Assembly: GCF_900114185.1 (NCBI RefSeq)
Contig: NZ_FOSE01000001.1
Span: 831,749 to 895,748 of the forward strand
Length of the DNA stretch: 64,000 nucleotides
Direction of reading: 5' to 3'
From: Cellulomonas sp. KH9
Lineage (GTDB): Bacteria; Actinomycetota; Actinomycetes; Actinomycetales; Cellulomonadaceae
Below are positions 42,318 through 51,075 of the stretch, piece after piece (within the stretch, counting starts at the first letter, position 1; every line of letters begins with the position of its first letter). The notes beneath the pieces were generated by a model. It had not been told where the DNA came from. It did not search any database and saw only the letters and a program-made list of their open reading frames with translations. The translations under genes and the position numbers were made by a program.

Positions 42318-43904
42318 ATGACCGAGTTCCTGCACTACCTGACCCTTCCCTACCTCCTCGAGGGCATCGGCTTCACCCTGCGGCTCACCGCGATGGGGTT
42401 CGCCGGCGGCATGGTCCTGGGCCTGCTCCTCGCGGCGATGCAGCTCACCCGCTTCCCGGCCCTCACGTGGGTCGCCCGGGCGTACGTGACGCTCTACCGC
42501 GGCACGCCCCTGATCCTGCAGCTCGTCTTCGTCTTCTCCGTGCTGCCACGGGCGGGGATCACCCTGTCCCCGCTCGTGGCAGGCGGCGTGGCGCTCGCGC
42601 TGAACGAGGCGGTGTTCTTCGCGGAGATCTTCCGCTCCGGCATCAAGGGCGTCGACCCCGGGCAGGTCGCCGCGGGCCGGGCCCTGGGCATGCGGCCGAC
42701 GCTGCTCATGCGTCGCGTCGTGGCCCCCCAGGCCCTGCGCTCGATGGTCCCGGCGCTGGGCAGCGAGGCCGTCACCACGATGAAGAACTCGGCGCTCGCG
42801 TCGATCATCGCGGTCCCGGAGCTCACGCTGCGCACGCAGCAGCTCGCGTCGGCCACGTTCGACTACTTCGAGATCTACTTCGCCACCGCCGTGATGTACC
42901 TGGTGCTGACCGGGGCGCTGACCCTGGTGCAGCTCGCGGTGGAGCGGGCGCTCGACCTCGACCGTCCGTCGCGGACCTCGCTGCGGACGTGGGCGGCACG
43001 CCTCGGCCGACCGGCGGTGGCCGTGCCCGCGACGGTCGAGCCCGACCCGCGCCGGGCCCCCGACCGCACGGACGCCGGCGTGGGGGAGGCGGCACCGCTG
43101 ACCCACGCGGACCCGCCGCCGCGCAGCTTCGGCCAGGCGCTCATCGAGGCGTTCGGCCTGCGCAAGTCCTACGGCGAGAACGAGGTGCTGCGCGGCATCG
43201 ACCTGCAGATCCGGCAGGGTGAGGTGGTGGCGCTGCTGGGACCCAGCGGCTCGGGCAAGAGCACGCTGCTGCGCTGCATCAACCACCTCGAGGGCCTGGA
43301 CGGCGGTGCCGTGCTGGTCGGCGGCACGGCCATCGGGTACTCCGAGCGGGGCGACGAGCTGGTCGAGCGGCACGTCGCGAAGCAGCGCGTCGACGCCGGC
43401 GTGGGGATGGTGTTCCAGCAGTTCAACCTGTTCCACCACCTCACGGCGCGGGAGAACGTCGCGGCGCCGCTGCGCTGGGTGCACGGCTGGTCCCGGGAGG
43501 ACGCCGACGCCCGCGCCGACGAGCTGCTGGCGCAGGTGGGCATGGCGCACCGCGCGGACGCCCTGCCGCGGCACATGTCCGGTGGTCAGCAGCAGCGCGT
43601 GGGCATCGCCCGGGCGCTGGCGTCCAACCCCAAGGTGCTGCTGCTCGACGAGCCGACCAGCGCGCTGGACCCCGAGCTGGTCGCGGAGGTGCTGGGCGTC
43701 ATCCAGAACCTGGCGCGGCAGGGCGGTCTCACGATGATCATCGCCACCCACCAGCTGCGGTTCGCCCGCGAGGTGGCGGACCGGGTCGTCTTCATGGCGG
43801 GCGGGGTGGTCGTCGAGCAGGGCACGGCAGAGCAGGTGATCGGTGACCCGCAGGTCGAGGCGACGCGTCGCTTCGTCCGCGCGATGGACTCGGCGGAGGT
43901 CTGA
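42318..43904 (+). CDS. Fused ABC permease-ATPase for amino-acid-type uptake
   Basis: A 528-residue protein joining two subunits that are usually separate. Residues ~1-215 are a HisM/GlnP-type permease (LLEGIGFTLRLTAMGFAGGM; YRGTPLILQLVFVFSVLP; EAVFFAEIFRSGIKGVDPGQ with the EAA loop). A Pro/Ala/Arg linker spans ~216-275. The ATPase follows with Walker A LLGPSGSGKST, Q-loop VFQQFNLFHHLT, signature HMSGGQQQRVGIARAL and Walker B VLLLDEPTSALDPE. Because the ATPases act as a dimer, two copies would give a complete transporter with the binding protein. Confidence 0.92.
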   Translation: MTEFLHYLTLPYLLEGIGFTLRLTAMGFAGGMVLGLLLAAMQLTRFPALTWVARAYVTLYRGTPLILQLVFVFSVLPRAGITLSPLVAGGVALALNEAVFFAEIFRSGIKGVDPGQVAAGRALGMRPTLLMRRVVAPQALRSMVPALGSEAVTTMKNSALASIIAVPELTLRTQQLASATFDYFEIYFATAVMYLVLTGALTLVQLAVERALDLDRPSRTSLRTWAARLGRPAVAVPATVEPDPRRAPDRTDAGVGEAAPLTHADPPPRSFGQALIEAFGLRKSYGENEVLRGIDLQIRQGEVVALLGPSGSGKSTLLRCINHLEGLDGGAVLVGGTAIGYSERGDELVERHVAKQRVDAGVGMVFQQFNLFHHLTARENVAAPLRWVHGWSREDADARADELLAQVGMAHRADALPRHMSGGQQQRVGIARALASNPKVLLLDEPTSALDPELVAEVLGVIQNLARQGGLTMIIATHQLRFAREVADRVVFMAGGVVVEQGTAEQVIGDPQVEATRRFVRAMDSAEV

Positions 43905-43907
43905 GAG

Positions 43908-44318
43908 ATGAGCAAGACACGCACGCACCACGTCTTCCCCCCGTCGGCCGGGGTGCCGCCCCAGGTCGGCCCGTTCAGCCACGCCGTGCAGTTCGGTGAC
44001 CTGCTGTTCGTCACCGGGCAGATGCCCACGGACCCCGCGACGGGGCAGCTCGTCGCCGGCGGCCTGGTGGAGCAGACCCGTCAGGTGATGGCGAACCTGC
44101 AGGCCGTCGTCCGCGCCGCGGGCGCCGAGCTGGACGACACCCTGATGGTCCGGGCCTACCTGACGGACTTCGACGACTTCGACGCGTTCAACGCGGAGTA
44201 CCGCACCTGGTTCGACGACCCGCTGCCCAGCCGCACGTGCGTCGGGGTCACCGGCCTGGCCGTCGGTGCGCTGGTCGAGGTCGACCTGGTGGTCGGCATG
44301 CCGGGCGGTGCGGCGTGA
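43908..44318 (+). CDS. RidA-family protein in the transporter/amidase operon
   Basis: A 136-residue RidA-like protein. GPFSHAVQFGDLLFVTGQMP, QTRQVMANLQAVVRAAGAEL and YRTWFDDPLPSRTCVGVTGL fit the family. SRTCVGV holds the Arg that binds the substrate carboxylate in imine-deaminating RidA, with the usual E..xx following (VEVDLVVGM). It is probably an enamine/imine or aminoacrylate-type deaminase tied to catabolism of the imported compound. It follows the fused ABC gene by 3 bases and its TGA overlaps the next GTG. Confidence 0.9.
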   Translation: MSKTRTHHVFPPSAGVPPQVGPFSHAVQFGDLLFVTGQMPTDPATGQLVAGGLVEQTRQVMANLQAVVRAAGAELDDTLMVRAYLTDFDDFDAFNAEYRTWFDDPLPSRTCVGVTGLAVGALVEVDLVVGMPGGAA

Positions 44319-45448
44319 GCGCCGCGACGGCGGTCGCCGTCCCCACGCTGCAGCCCGGCCAGGGCGCGGTCCTCGGCGAGCACTACCTGCCCTCGCGCGC
44401 CGACGAGGTGCGCTGGGGCTGGCTGCCCAACGCCGACGCCACGCCGGTGCTGCAGGTGGCCGACGGTGCGACGGTCACGCTCGACACCCTCTCCCACGAG
44501 GGTCTGCTGGCCGACCAGGGGCGCGACCCGGCCCGCTACATCCGCCAGTTCGGGGACGTGGACGTGCTGGACGACGCGGTCGAGGTCGCGGCGAGCGGGC
44601 TGGTCAACGGCCCCGACGACGGCCCGCACGTGGTGACCGGCCCGATCGCCGTGGCAGGCGCCCGGCCCGGCGACATGCTGCGGGTCGACGTCCTGGACCT
44701 CGCGTACCGCGTGCCGTACGGGTTCGTCAGCAACCGGCACGGGTTCGGCGCCCTGGCGGGGGAGTACCCCCAGGACCGGGACTCCTCGCCCACCCGGCAC
44801 GTCGACCGCATGATCACCGACGGGTCCGTGAGCCACTTCGCGTGGGTCGACCACCGCGACGGCCGGGAGGTGGGCGTCATGGAGGCCGGGCCCGGGCGCA
44901 CCGTGCAGTTCGGGCTCGCGCCCTTCCTCGGGCTGATGGGGACCGCACCGGACACCACCGCACCGGTGCCCTCGGTGCCGCCGGGCGACCACGGCGGCAA
45001 CATGGACATCAAGCACGCCGGCGTCGGCGCCACGCTGTACCTGCCGGTGTCGGTCGACGGTGCACTGTTCTACGCGGGCGACCCGCACTTCGCGCAGGGC
45101 AACGGCGAGGTCGCGCTCACCGCGCTCGAGGCGTCGTTGCGGGCGACGCTGCGGCTGAGCGTGGTGCCGGCTGCGCAGGCGGGCGTCGCGCTCGGCGGCC
45201 TGCGCAACCCGGTCGTCGAGACGGCGACGCACTGGATCCCGACCGGCATGGACGCGGACCTCGATGAGGCGATGCGCCGGGCGGTGCGTCACGCGGTGAC
45301 GTTCCTGCACGTGCGGTTCGGGGTGCCGCGGGCCGTGGCCCTGGCGTACCTCTCGGCGGCCGGCGACTTCGAGGTCAGCCAGGTCGTGGACTCCGTGAAG
45401 GGCGTGCACTGCCTGATCCCGAAGGCCGACTGGACGGCCTGGGTCTAG
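44315..45448 (+). CDS. Acetamidase/formamidase-family amidohydrolase
   Basis: A 377-residue member of the FmdA/AmdA family, which hydrolyse formamide, acetamide or related short amides to ammonia and acid. Diagnostic blocks are TLDTLSHEG, VTGPIAVAGARPGDMLRVDV, PGDHGGNMDIKHAGVGATLY, LPVSVDGALFYAGDPHFAQG and NGEVALTALEAS. The metal- or substrate-binding HGGNMD and GDxHxxQG motifs are intact. The GTG overlaps the RidA stop. With RidA and the amino-acid-type importer it suggests uptake and deamination of an amide or N-formyl compound. Confidence 0.9.
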   Translation: MSAATAVAVPTLQPGQGAVLGEHYLPSRADEVRWGWLPNADATPVLQVADGATVTLDTLSHEGLLADQGRDPARYIRQFGDVDVLDDAVEVAASGLVNGPDDGPHVVTGPIAVAGARPGDMLRVDVLDLAYRVPYGFVSNRHGFGALAGEYPQDRDSSPTRHVDRMITDGSVSHFAWVDHRDGREVGVMEAGPGRTVQFGLAPFLGLMGTAPDTTAPVPSVPPGDHGGNMDIKHAGVGATLYLPVSVDGALFYAGDPHFAQGNGEVALTALEASLRATLRLSVVPAAQAGVALGGLRNPVVETATHWIPTGMDADLDEAMRRAVRHAVTFLHVRFGVPRAVALAYLSAAGDFEVSQVVDSVKGVHCLIPKADWTAWV

Positions 45449-45463
45449 CAGGACCGGCGGTGG

Positions 45464-45495
45464 ACCGCCGGCGGGCTCGCGAGCCCGCCGGCGGT
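45464..45495. terminator. Perfect 16-bp palindrome terminator
   Basis: ACCGCCGGCGGGCTCG (45464-45479) is followed at once by its exact complement CGAGCCCGCCGGCGGT (45480-45495). It lies between the convergent amidohydrolase and Nudix genes and can terminate both. Confidence 0.85.
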
Positions 45496-45502
45496 CGCCG
45501 TG

Positions 45503-45919
45503 TCAGACCGGCGGCGTCGTGCCCGCCAGCACCGGCAGCACGTGGTGCTCGAGCAGCGGGGCGAGGTCGTCGGGCAGGGCGCCGGCGGGGTCGAGCCAGC
45601 GCAGCTCCTCGATCTCGCCCGCGGGGGCGGTCGCGCCGTCGAGCGGGTGCTCGAAGACGGTGCCGACGACCTCGTGGCCGGCCTCGTTGGCCGCGGCGGC
45701 GCGGAACGTGCCGAGCTCGCGCAGGCGGGCCTCGTCGAGCACGACGCCGACCTCCTCGTGCGCCTCCCGCACGGCCGTGGCGGCGGCGCTCTCGCCCGGC
45801 TCCGGCTTGCCGCCGGGGAGCATGAAGCGGTGCGTGCCGCGCTTGCGCACGGTGAGGACCTCGCCCGAGGCCCGGCGCAGGACGACGGCGCTCACGTGGA
45901 TGACAGGGGTGGCCGGCAC
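45503..45919 (-). CDS. Nudix hydrolase
   Basis: A 138-residue Nudix protein. The Nudix box is complete in GGKPEPGESAAATAVREA, HEEVGV. It starts ATPVIHVSAVVLRRASGEVL and ends in a short helical tail. Such proteins cleave nucleoside diphosphate derivatives with Mg2+. Substrate unknown. GTG 45917-45919 lies 7 nt after TACGAT (leaderless). Confidence 0.88.
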   Translation of the reverse strand: MPATPVIHVSAVVLRRASGEVLTVRKRGTHRFMLPGGKPEPGESAAATAVREAHEEVGVVLDEARLRELGTFRAAAANEAGHEVVGTVFEHPLDGATAPAGEIEELRWLDPAGALPDDLAPLLEHHVLPVLAGTTPPV

Positions 45920-45970
45920 GTCCCGGATCGTACGGCGCGCCGCTGGGAAGGTCGTCGGGCCGACCGTTCC

Positions 45971-46156
45971 TCAGCGCCCGAACAGGCGGGAGAAGAACCC
46001 TCCGCGGTTCGCGGCGGCGGCCTCGGTCTGCGCGGCGGTGTGCGTGCCGTCGCACCACTGCGACGCGGGGACGCCCTGCTTGACGGAGGCGACGTGCTGC
46101 CCGCAGCCCGCCCAGGTGGTCCTGCCGCACACGCGGCACGTCGTCGCTCGGCACAT
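45971..46156 (-). CDS. Small Cys-rich (zinc-ribbon-like) protein
   Basis: A 61-residue protein beginning MCRATTCRVCGRTTWAGCGQ with Cys at positions 2, 7, 10 and 18, followed by His21, then ASQWCDGTH. The C-terminus FFSRLFGR is a short amphipathic helix. The Cys/His pattern suggests a Zn or other metal site. ATG 46154-46156 with GGGAGAG upstream. A GATACCCC/GGGGTATC dyad stands 51 nt upstream, so metal-responsive control is possible. Similar small proteins are common in actinobacteria, but the function is unknown. Confidence 0.75.
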   Translation of the reverse strand: MCRATTCRVCGRTTWAGCGQHVASVKQGVPASQWCDGTHTAAQTEAAAANRGGFFSRLFGR

Positions 46157-46206
46157 CTCGTGCTCTCCCTCGTTCGTCCGGTCCCCGGTGCCCCGGGTCA
46201 CCCGAA

Positions 46207-46224
46207 GATACCCCGGGGGGTATC
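46207..46224. promoter_or_regulatory. CsoR-like G/C-tract dyad
   Basis: GATACCCC (46207-46214) and GGGGTATC (46217-46224) are perfect arms around GG. Operators of CsoR/RcnR-family metal sensors have the form ATACCC(C)..(G)GGGTAT. It stands upstream of the Cys-rich protein gene on the minus strand. The rest of the interval 46225-46568 shows no gene. Confidence 0.55.
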
Positions 46225-46568
46225 GGGAGGGTCGCATCGAGGGCGCGTGACGTCGCGCACCTCCGTGAGGTCGCGACGAGGACGGCGGCCCGTCCGGACG
46301 CACCCCCGGGGCGCCGCGTCGAGCCGGTGCCACTCCGCCGGGCTGCCGTGCGGGGTTGCGCGGACTGCGTCGACGCCTGTGATCCGGGCGACGTCCGGCG
46401 GCGCGGCGAGGGGTGCTCCGCCGCCTCGTCGGGTGCGCGGACGCAGGCCAGGGCGCGACCGGCCGTCGCCCGCGCGCGGGGGTGTGCCCGGGGGTCGGAC
46501 GCGCCCGGTTGCCCGGGTCACCTATCATCGATGGCCCGTTCGTGACCCAGGAAGAGGGCGAATCGGTG

Positions 46569-48446
46569 ATGAGCGACACGCGCACCGGATCGACCAGCAG
46601 CCGGTCCGGCCGTCCCTCCGCCGCGCAACGCGTCCGCGCTGCGCGGATCCTCCAGGAGGTCACCTCTCCCGGCACCCTCGGCAGCCCGCACCCCGCGCTG
46701 CTGCCGGGGATCGGTGTCGAGCAGACGCACCTCTCCTTCCGGATCGACAAGGTGGTGTTCACCATCGCGGCGGCCGTGGTGCTCGCCGTGATCGCCTGGG
46801 GCCTGCTCCTCCCGGCCGGCCTCGCGGAGTTCGCGAACGCGGCCTTCGAGCTCGTCACCGTGGACTTCGGCTGGTTCTTCGGCGTCCTGACCGTCGCCGT
46901 CCTCGTGTTCATGATGTGGCTGGGCTTCGGCCGGCACCGGGCCGTCCGTCTGGGCCAGGACGACGAGGAGCCCGAGTTCTCCACGGTCTCGTGGGTGACG
47001 ATGCTGTTCTCGGCGGGCATCGGGATCGGCCTGTTGTTCTACGGCCCGCTGGAGCCGATGTCGTTCTTCCTCGACCCGCCGCCGGCGTTCACCGGCACCG
47101 CGCCGGGCAGCGGCCAGGCCATGCACGTCGCGCTCGCGCAGACGCTGTTCCACTGGGGCCCGGTCGCCTGGGCGTTCTACGCGCTGGTCGGCGGTGCCGT
47201 CGCGTACGCGGCGTACCGCAAGGGTCGCTCGCCGCTGATGTCCGCGCTGCTCGAGCCGGTCTTCGGGGAGCGCAGCCAGGGCGTCCTCGGCAAGGTCGTC
47301 GACGTGTTCGCGATCGTCGTCACGCTGTTCGGCACCGCGGTGTCCCTGGGCATCGGTGCCCTGCAGATCGGCCGGGGGATCGAGATCGTGGGCGGCGTCG
47401 GTCCCCTCGGCAACGCGGTGATCGTCGGCATCATCGCGGTGCTCTCGGTCGCGTTCATCCTCTCGGCGGTCTCCGGGCTCAAGCGCGGCATCCGCGCCCT
47501 GTCGAACGTCAACATGGTCCTGGCCGGCCTGCTCGGGCTGTTCATCCTGGTCGTGGGCCCGACGGTCCTCCTGCTCAACCTCGTGCCCGGCGCCCTCATG
47601 ACGTTCGTGGCCGAGCTGCCGGTGATGATGGGCCAGTCCGCGGCCACGTCGCCCGACGCGCAGGAGTTCATGAGCGCCTGGAGCACCTACTACTGGGCGT
47701 GGTGGGTCTCGTGGACGCCCTTCGTCGGGATGTTCATCGCCAAGATCAGCCGTGGCCGGACCCTGCGGGAGTTCGTCACCGCCGTCATCGTCGTGCCGAG
47801 CGCCGTGTGCCTGGTGTGGTTCACCGTCGTCGGCGGCACCGCCATGTGGCTCGAGCAGACCAGGTCCGCGATGAGCGCGAGCGAGTCCGGGCAGGACATG
47901 CTGTTCGCTCTGCTGCGGGAGCTGCCGTTCGGTGCGGTGACCTCGGTGCTCGCGGTCGTCTCGATCGTCATCTTCTTCGTCACCAGCGCCGACTCCGCCT
48001 CCATCGTCATGGCCAGCCTGTCCGAGCAGGGCAACCCCACCCCGCGGCGCTGGACGACGGTGGTGTGGGGGGCGGCACTCGCGACGGTCGCCGCTGTCCT
48101 GCTGGTCGGTGGCGGTCAGGTCGCCCTGACCGGGCTGCAGAGCCTCATGATGGTCTCGGCACTGCCGTTCGCGGTGGTGCTCATCTTCGTCATGGTCGCC
48201 TGGGCCAAGGACCTGGCGCGCGACCCGCTGACGCTGCGACGCCGGTACGCCCGCGAGGCCCTGGAGCAGGGTGTCCGCGCGGGCATCGAGGAGCACGGCG
48301 ACGACTTCGTCGTGGGTGTCGTGGCCACCGAGCCCGACGAGGGTGCGGGCGCCTGGCTCGACACCGAGGACCCCGCCCTCAGCGACTGGTACCAGCCGGA
48401 CGAGGGAGGTGCCGAGACCCCGCCGTCCCGGGACCCGGCGGGGTGA
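46569..48446 (+). CDS. BCCT-family transporter (betaine/choline/carnitine type)
   Basis: A 625-residue secondary transporter with 12 predicted helices. The family signature is WSTYYWAWWVSWTPFVGMFI, then AKISRGRTLREF (Trp box). The glycine-rich helix FSAGIGIGLLFYGPLEP follows the Na+/substrate-site pattern. A hydrophilic N-terminus (~60 residues) and an acidic C-terminal tail (~70 residues) suggest osmotic or regulatory sensing as in BetP. It imports a quaternary amine such as glycine betaine. ATG 46569 was chosen; GTG 46566 precedes it directly. It converges with the OYE/FAD enzyme gene. Confidence 0.92.
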   Translation: MSDTRTGSTSSRSGRPSAAQRVRAARILQEVTSPGTLGSPHPALLPGIGVEQTHLSFRIDKVVFTIAAAVVLAVIAWGLLLPAGLAEFANAAFELVTVDFGWFFGVLTVAVLVFMMWLGFGRHRAVRLGQDDEEPEFSTVSWVTMLFSAGIGIGLLFYGPLEPMSFFLDPPPAFTGTAPGSGQAMHVALAQTLFHWGPVAWAFYALVGGAVAYAAYRKGRSPLMSALLEPVFGERSQGVLGKVVDVFAIVVTLFGTAVSLGIGALQIGRGIEIVGGVGPLGNAVIVGIIAVLSVAFILSAVSGLKRGIRALSNVNMVLAGLLGLFILVVGPTVLLLNLVPGALMTFVAELPVMMGQSAATSPDAQEFMSAWSTYYWAWWVSWTPFVGMFIAKISRGRTLREFVTAVIVVPSAVCLVWFTVVGGTAMWLEQTRSAMSASESGQDMLFALLRELPFGAVTSVLAVVSIVIFFVTSADSASIVMASLSEQGNPTPRRWTTVVWGAALATVAAVLLVGGGQVALTGLQSLMMVSALPFAVVLIFVMVAWAKDLARDPLTLRRRYAREALEQGVRAGIEEHGDDFVVGVVATEPDEGAGAWLDTEDPALSDWYQPDEGGAETPPSRDPAG

Positions 48447-48506
48447 CGTGCCTCGCGGCCGACGGGTCCCCGGACGCGTGGGCGCTCGACGCCGTGCTCC
48501 TGCGCG

Positions 48507-50414
48507 CTACAGCCGCGCCGCCAGCGCGTACCCGTTGTTGACCGCTTCCCCGACCTTGGCCGGCTGCACGCAGTCCCCGACGGCCTCGACCGGCAGGCCC
48601 GCGGCGGTCAGCTCCGTGAGCAGGTCGCTGCGCGGGCGGCTGCCGAGCGCGAGCACCACGGTGTCCGCCGGCAGGGTCGCCGGGCCGTCCGGCCCCTCGA
48701 CCACGACGCCGTCGTCCGTGATCTCCTTCACCCGGGTGCTCGTCAGCAGCCGCACCCCGGCCTCGTCCAGGTCGCGCAGCAGCGTGATCCGGTTGACCAG
48801 CAGCATGTCCCGGGCGATCTCGTCGAGCATCTCCACGACGGTCACGTCGTGCCCCTCGCGCGCGAGCTCGAGGGCCGCGTCGGACCCCGAGAGCCCGCCG
48901 CCGACCATGACGACGCGGTGCCCGACCGGCGCACCCTGGTGGAAGCGCAGGACGTCGACCACGTCGTCCCGGTCCGTGCCGGGGATGCTCGCGGGCACCA
49001 GCTGGACGGACCCCGTGGCGACGACGACCTGGTCGGCGTCGCGCAGCTCGGGGGAGTCCGCGGTGATGCGGTGTCCCAGGTGCAGGGTGACGGGCAGGTC
49101 GGCGAGCTGCCCCTGCCACCAGTCGACCATGCGCCGCAGCTCGCGCTTGAAGTCCGGCGTGGCCGCCGGCCACAGCACACCGCCGGCGTGCTCGTTCTCG
49201 TCGTAGACGTCGACCCGGTGCCCGCGGGACGCCGCGACGCGGGCCACCTCCAGCCCGGCGGGCCCGGCCCCGACGACGACCACGTGCTTCTGCTGCTGCG
49301 CGGGCCCCGGCAGGTGCGCCTCGATGCCGACCTCGGGGTTCACGGCGCAGCCCAGGGGCTGGCCCACGAGGATGTTGCCCACGCACAGCTGGTTGCAGCG
49401 GATGCAGGGACGGACCGCCTCGGGCCGGGCGGCCGCCAGCTTGCGCGGCAGGTCGGGGTCGGCGATGAGCGCGCGGCCCATGCCGATGAAGTCGACCTCG
49501 CCGCCTGCCACAGCGCGGTCCCCGATCTCCGGGGTCATGTTGCCCGTCGCCATGACCGGCACGCCCACGACACGGCGGACCGCCGCGGCCCCCGGCAGCA
49601 GCGGCGCGTCGCCCATGTAGTACGGCGGGAAGATCCAGTCGACGGTCTCGAACGCGCCGTCGTCGACCATGAGCAGGTCGATGCCCGCACCGGCGATGAC
49701 CGGCGCCATCTGCAGCGCCTCGTCCAGGGTGCGGCCGCCGGGCATGTGGTGGTCCACGGTCAGGCGGAAGGTGATCGCCAGGTCCGGTGCCGCGGCACGG
49801 GCTGCGGCGATCAGCTCCAGCGGGAAGCGCAGCCGGTTCTCCAGCGAGCCGCCGTAGCGGTCCGTGCGCTGGTTCCACTGGCTGCTCATGAACTGGTCGA
49901 TCAGGTACCCCGTGTGGGAGTGGATGTCGACCGCGTCGAACCCGGCGGCCGCCAGCCGTGCCACGGCCGGGCCGTAGTCGGCGACGAGCTGCTCGACCTC
50001 GGCCGTGCTCAGCTCACGGCACAGGCGTGACGGGTCGGACAACCACGGCGTCGCGGACGAGGACACCGGGACGTCGCCCCCCGGCTCGGCGGGTCCCACC
50101 CGCCCCGACCCCGGGGTGAGCTGGCCCGCCAGCAGGCCGCCCTCCGCGTGCACGGCGTCCGCGAGCCGCGCCAGGTCCGGGACGACCGCGTCGTCCTCGA
50201 CCTTGGGCCAGCCCTCGTTGTCCTCGAACCGTGACGTCGTCGTCATGGTCCCGGTGATGATCAGGCCCACCCCGCCGGCGGCCCGCGCGGCGAAGTACGC
50301 GACCTCCTGCTCCTCCACGCGGCGACCGAAGCCGACGTGCATCGGTGGCATGACGATGCGGTTGCGGGTCTCGAGCCGGCCGATGCGGCCGGGGCTGAGC
50401 AGGTTGTCGAGCAT
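48507..50414 (-). CDS. OYE-type oxidoreductase with Fe-S and FAD/NAD(P)H domains (2,4-dienoyl-CoA reductase/TMADH-like)
   Basis: A 635-residue fused enzyme. The N-terminal FMN barrel (~1-340) contains GRLETRNRIVMPPMHVGFG, GFDAVDIHSHTGYLIDQFMS and NQRTDRYGGSLENRLRFPLE. The Fe-S motif CIRCNQLC with a fourth Cys in GCAVNP lies at ~350. The FAD-binding motif VVVVGAGPAGLEVARVAASR and the second nucleotide site VVMVGGGLSGSDAALELARE complete it. Relatives reduce dienoyl-CoA or demethylate amines such as trimethylamine, dimethylproline or betaines. The convergent BCCT gene makes an amine substrate attractive, but this is not shown. Confidence 0.9.
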   Translation of the reverse strand: MLDNLLSPGRIGRLETRNRIVMPPMHVGFGRRVEEQEVAYFAARAAGGVGLIITGTMTTTSRFEDNEGWPKVEDDAVVPDLARLADAVHAEGGLLAGQLTPGSGRVGPAEPGGDVPVSSSATPWLSDPSRLCRELSTAEVEQLVADYGPAVARLAAAGFDAVDIHSHTGYLIDQFMSSQWNQRTDRYGGSLENRLRFPLELIAAARAAAPDLAITFRLTVDHHMPGGRTLDEALQMAPVIAGAGIDLLMVDDGAFETVDWIFPPYYMGDAPLLPGAAAVRRVVGVPVMATGNMTPEIGDRAVAGGEVDFIGMGRALIADPDLPRKLAAARPEAVRPCIRCNQLCVGNILVGQPLGCAVNPEVGIEAHLPGPAQQQKHVVVVGAGPAGLEVARVAASRGHRVDVYDENEHAGGVLWPAATPDFKRELRRMVDWWQGQLADLPVTLHLGHRITADSPELRDADQVVVATGSVQLVPASIPGTDRDDVVDVLRFHQGAPVGHRVVMVGGGLSGSDAALELAREGHDVTVVEMLDEIARDMLLVNRITLLRDLDEAGVRLLTSTRVKEITDDGVVVEGPDGPATLPADTVVLALGSRPRSDLLTELTAAGLPVEAVGDCVQPAKVGEAVNNGYALAARL

Positions 50415-50518
50415 GGCGCCCCCCTGACGTCGACGAACCCTTCGACGCTACGTCCGACGCCCTGGGGGCGCACCCGGCCGCGCGCGTCCCGCGGCAGGTG
50501 CGTCAGGCGGCGGATGCG

Positions 50519-50995
50519 TCAGGCGGTGCGCGCCGCGAGGAACCGCCGGACCGACTCCGCTGCCACCGCGTGGTCGACGACGTCCGGCTCGCCCGACGTC
50601 GTCAGGGTGCCCACGACCTCGCCGGCGACGCGCAGGGGCACCGACCCGCCGTGCGCCTTGAAGCGGTCGTGGTCGACGTCGGTGCGCTGGTCGAAGGGCG
50701 TGCCCGCGGCCTCGTGGCGCCGGCGGATCAGCAGCGACGCCTCACCGAGGCGGTGCACGACCCGCGCCTTGCCCTCGAGCCAGGGCAGGTTGCCCGCGCC
50801 CGTCGAGCCGGTCATGGCCAGGAACACCGTCTCGCCGTGCAGCTCGACGCGCACCGCGAGGTTCGCGCCGCGCTCGCGGACCACGGCGACGGCCAGCAGA
50901 CCGAGGTCCACGGCGTCGTCCTGCGTGAACGCCGGCAGGTCGAGCACGGGCTCGGCCTCGAGGTCGGCGACGGTGAAGGTGGGGAGGTCGGTCAC
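50519..50995 (-). CDS. UPF0303 (heme-degrading-domain-like) family protein
   Basis: A 158-residue protein. LDLPAFTQDDAVDLGLLAVA, NLPWLEGKARVVHRLGEASL, FKAHGGSVPLRV and VVGTLTTSGEPDVVDHAVAA match the UPF0303/GlcG-like fold. Function is not established. The GTG at 50993-50995 lies 6 nt after CAGGAT, suggesting a leaderless start. Confidence 0.82.
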   Translation of the reverse strand: MTDLPTFTVADLEAEPVLDLPAFTQDDAVDLGLLAVAVVRERGANLAVRVELHGETVFLAMTGSTGAGNLPWLEGKARVVHRLGEASLLIRRRHEAAGTPFDQRTDVDHDRFKAHGGSVPLRVAGEVVGTLTTSGEPDVVDHAVAAESVRRFLAARTA

Positions 50996-51075
50996 GCGCC
51001 CATCCTGCCCGCCTCGACCCGTCCGGGACGACGGCGCGCGCGCCGGAGGGCGACGCGCTGCTCGGCTGCGGGGTG

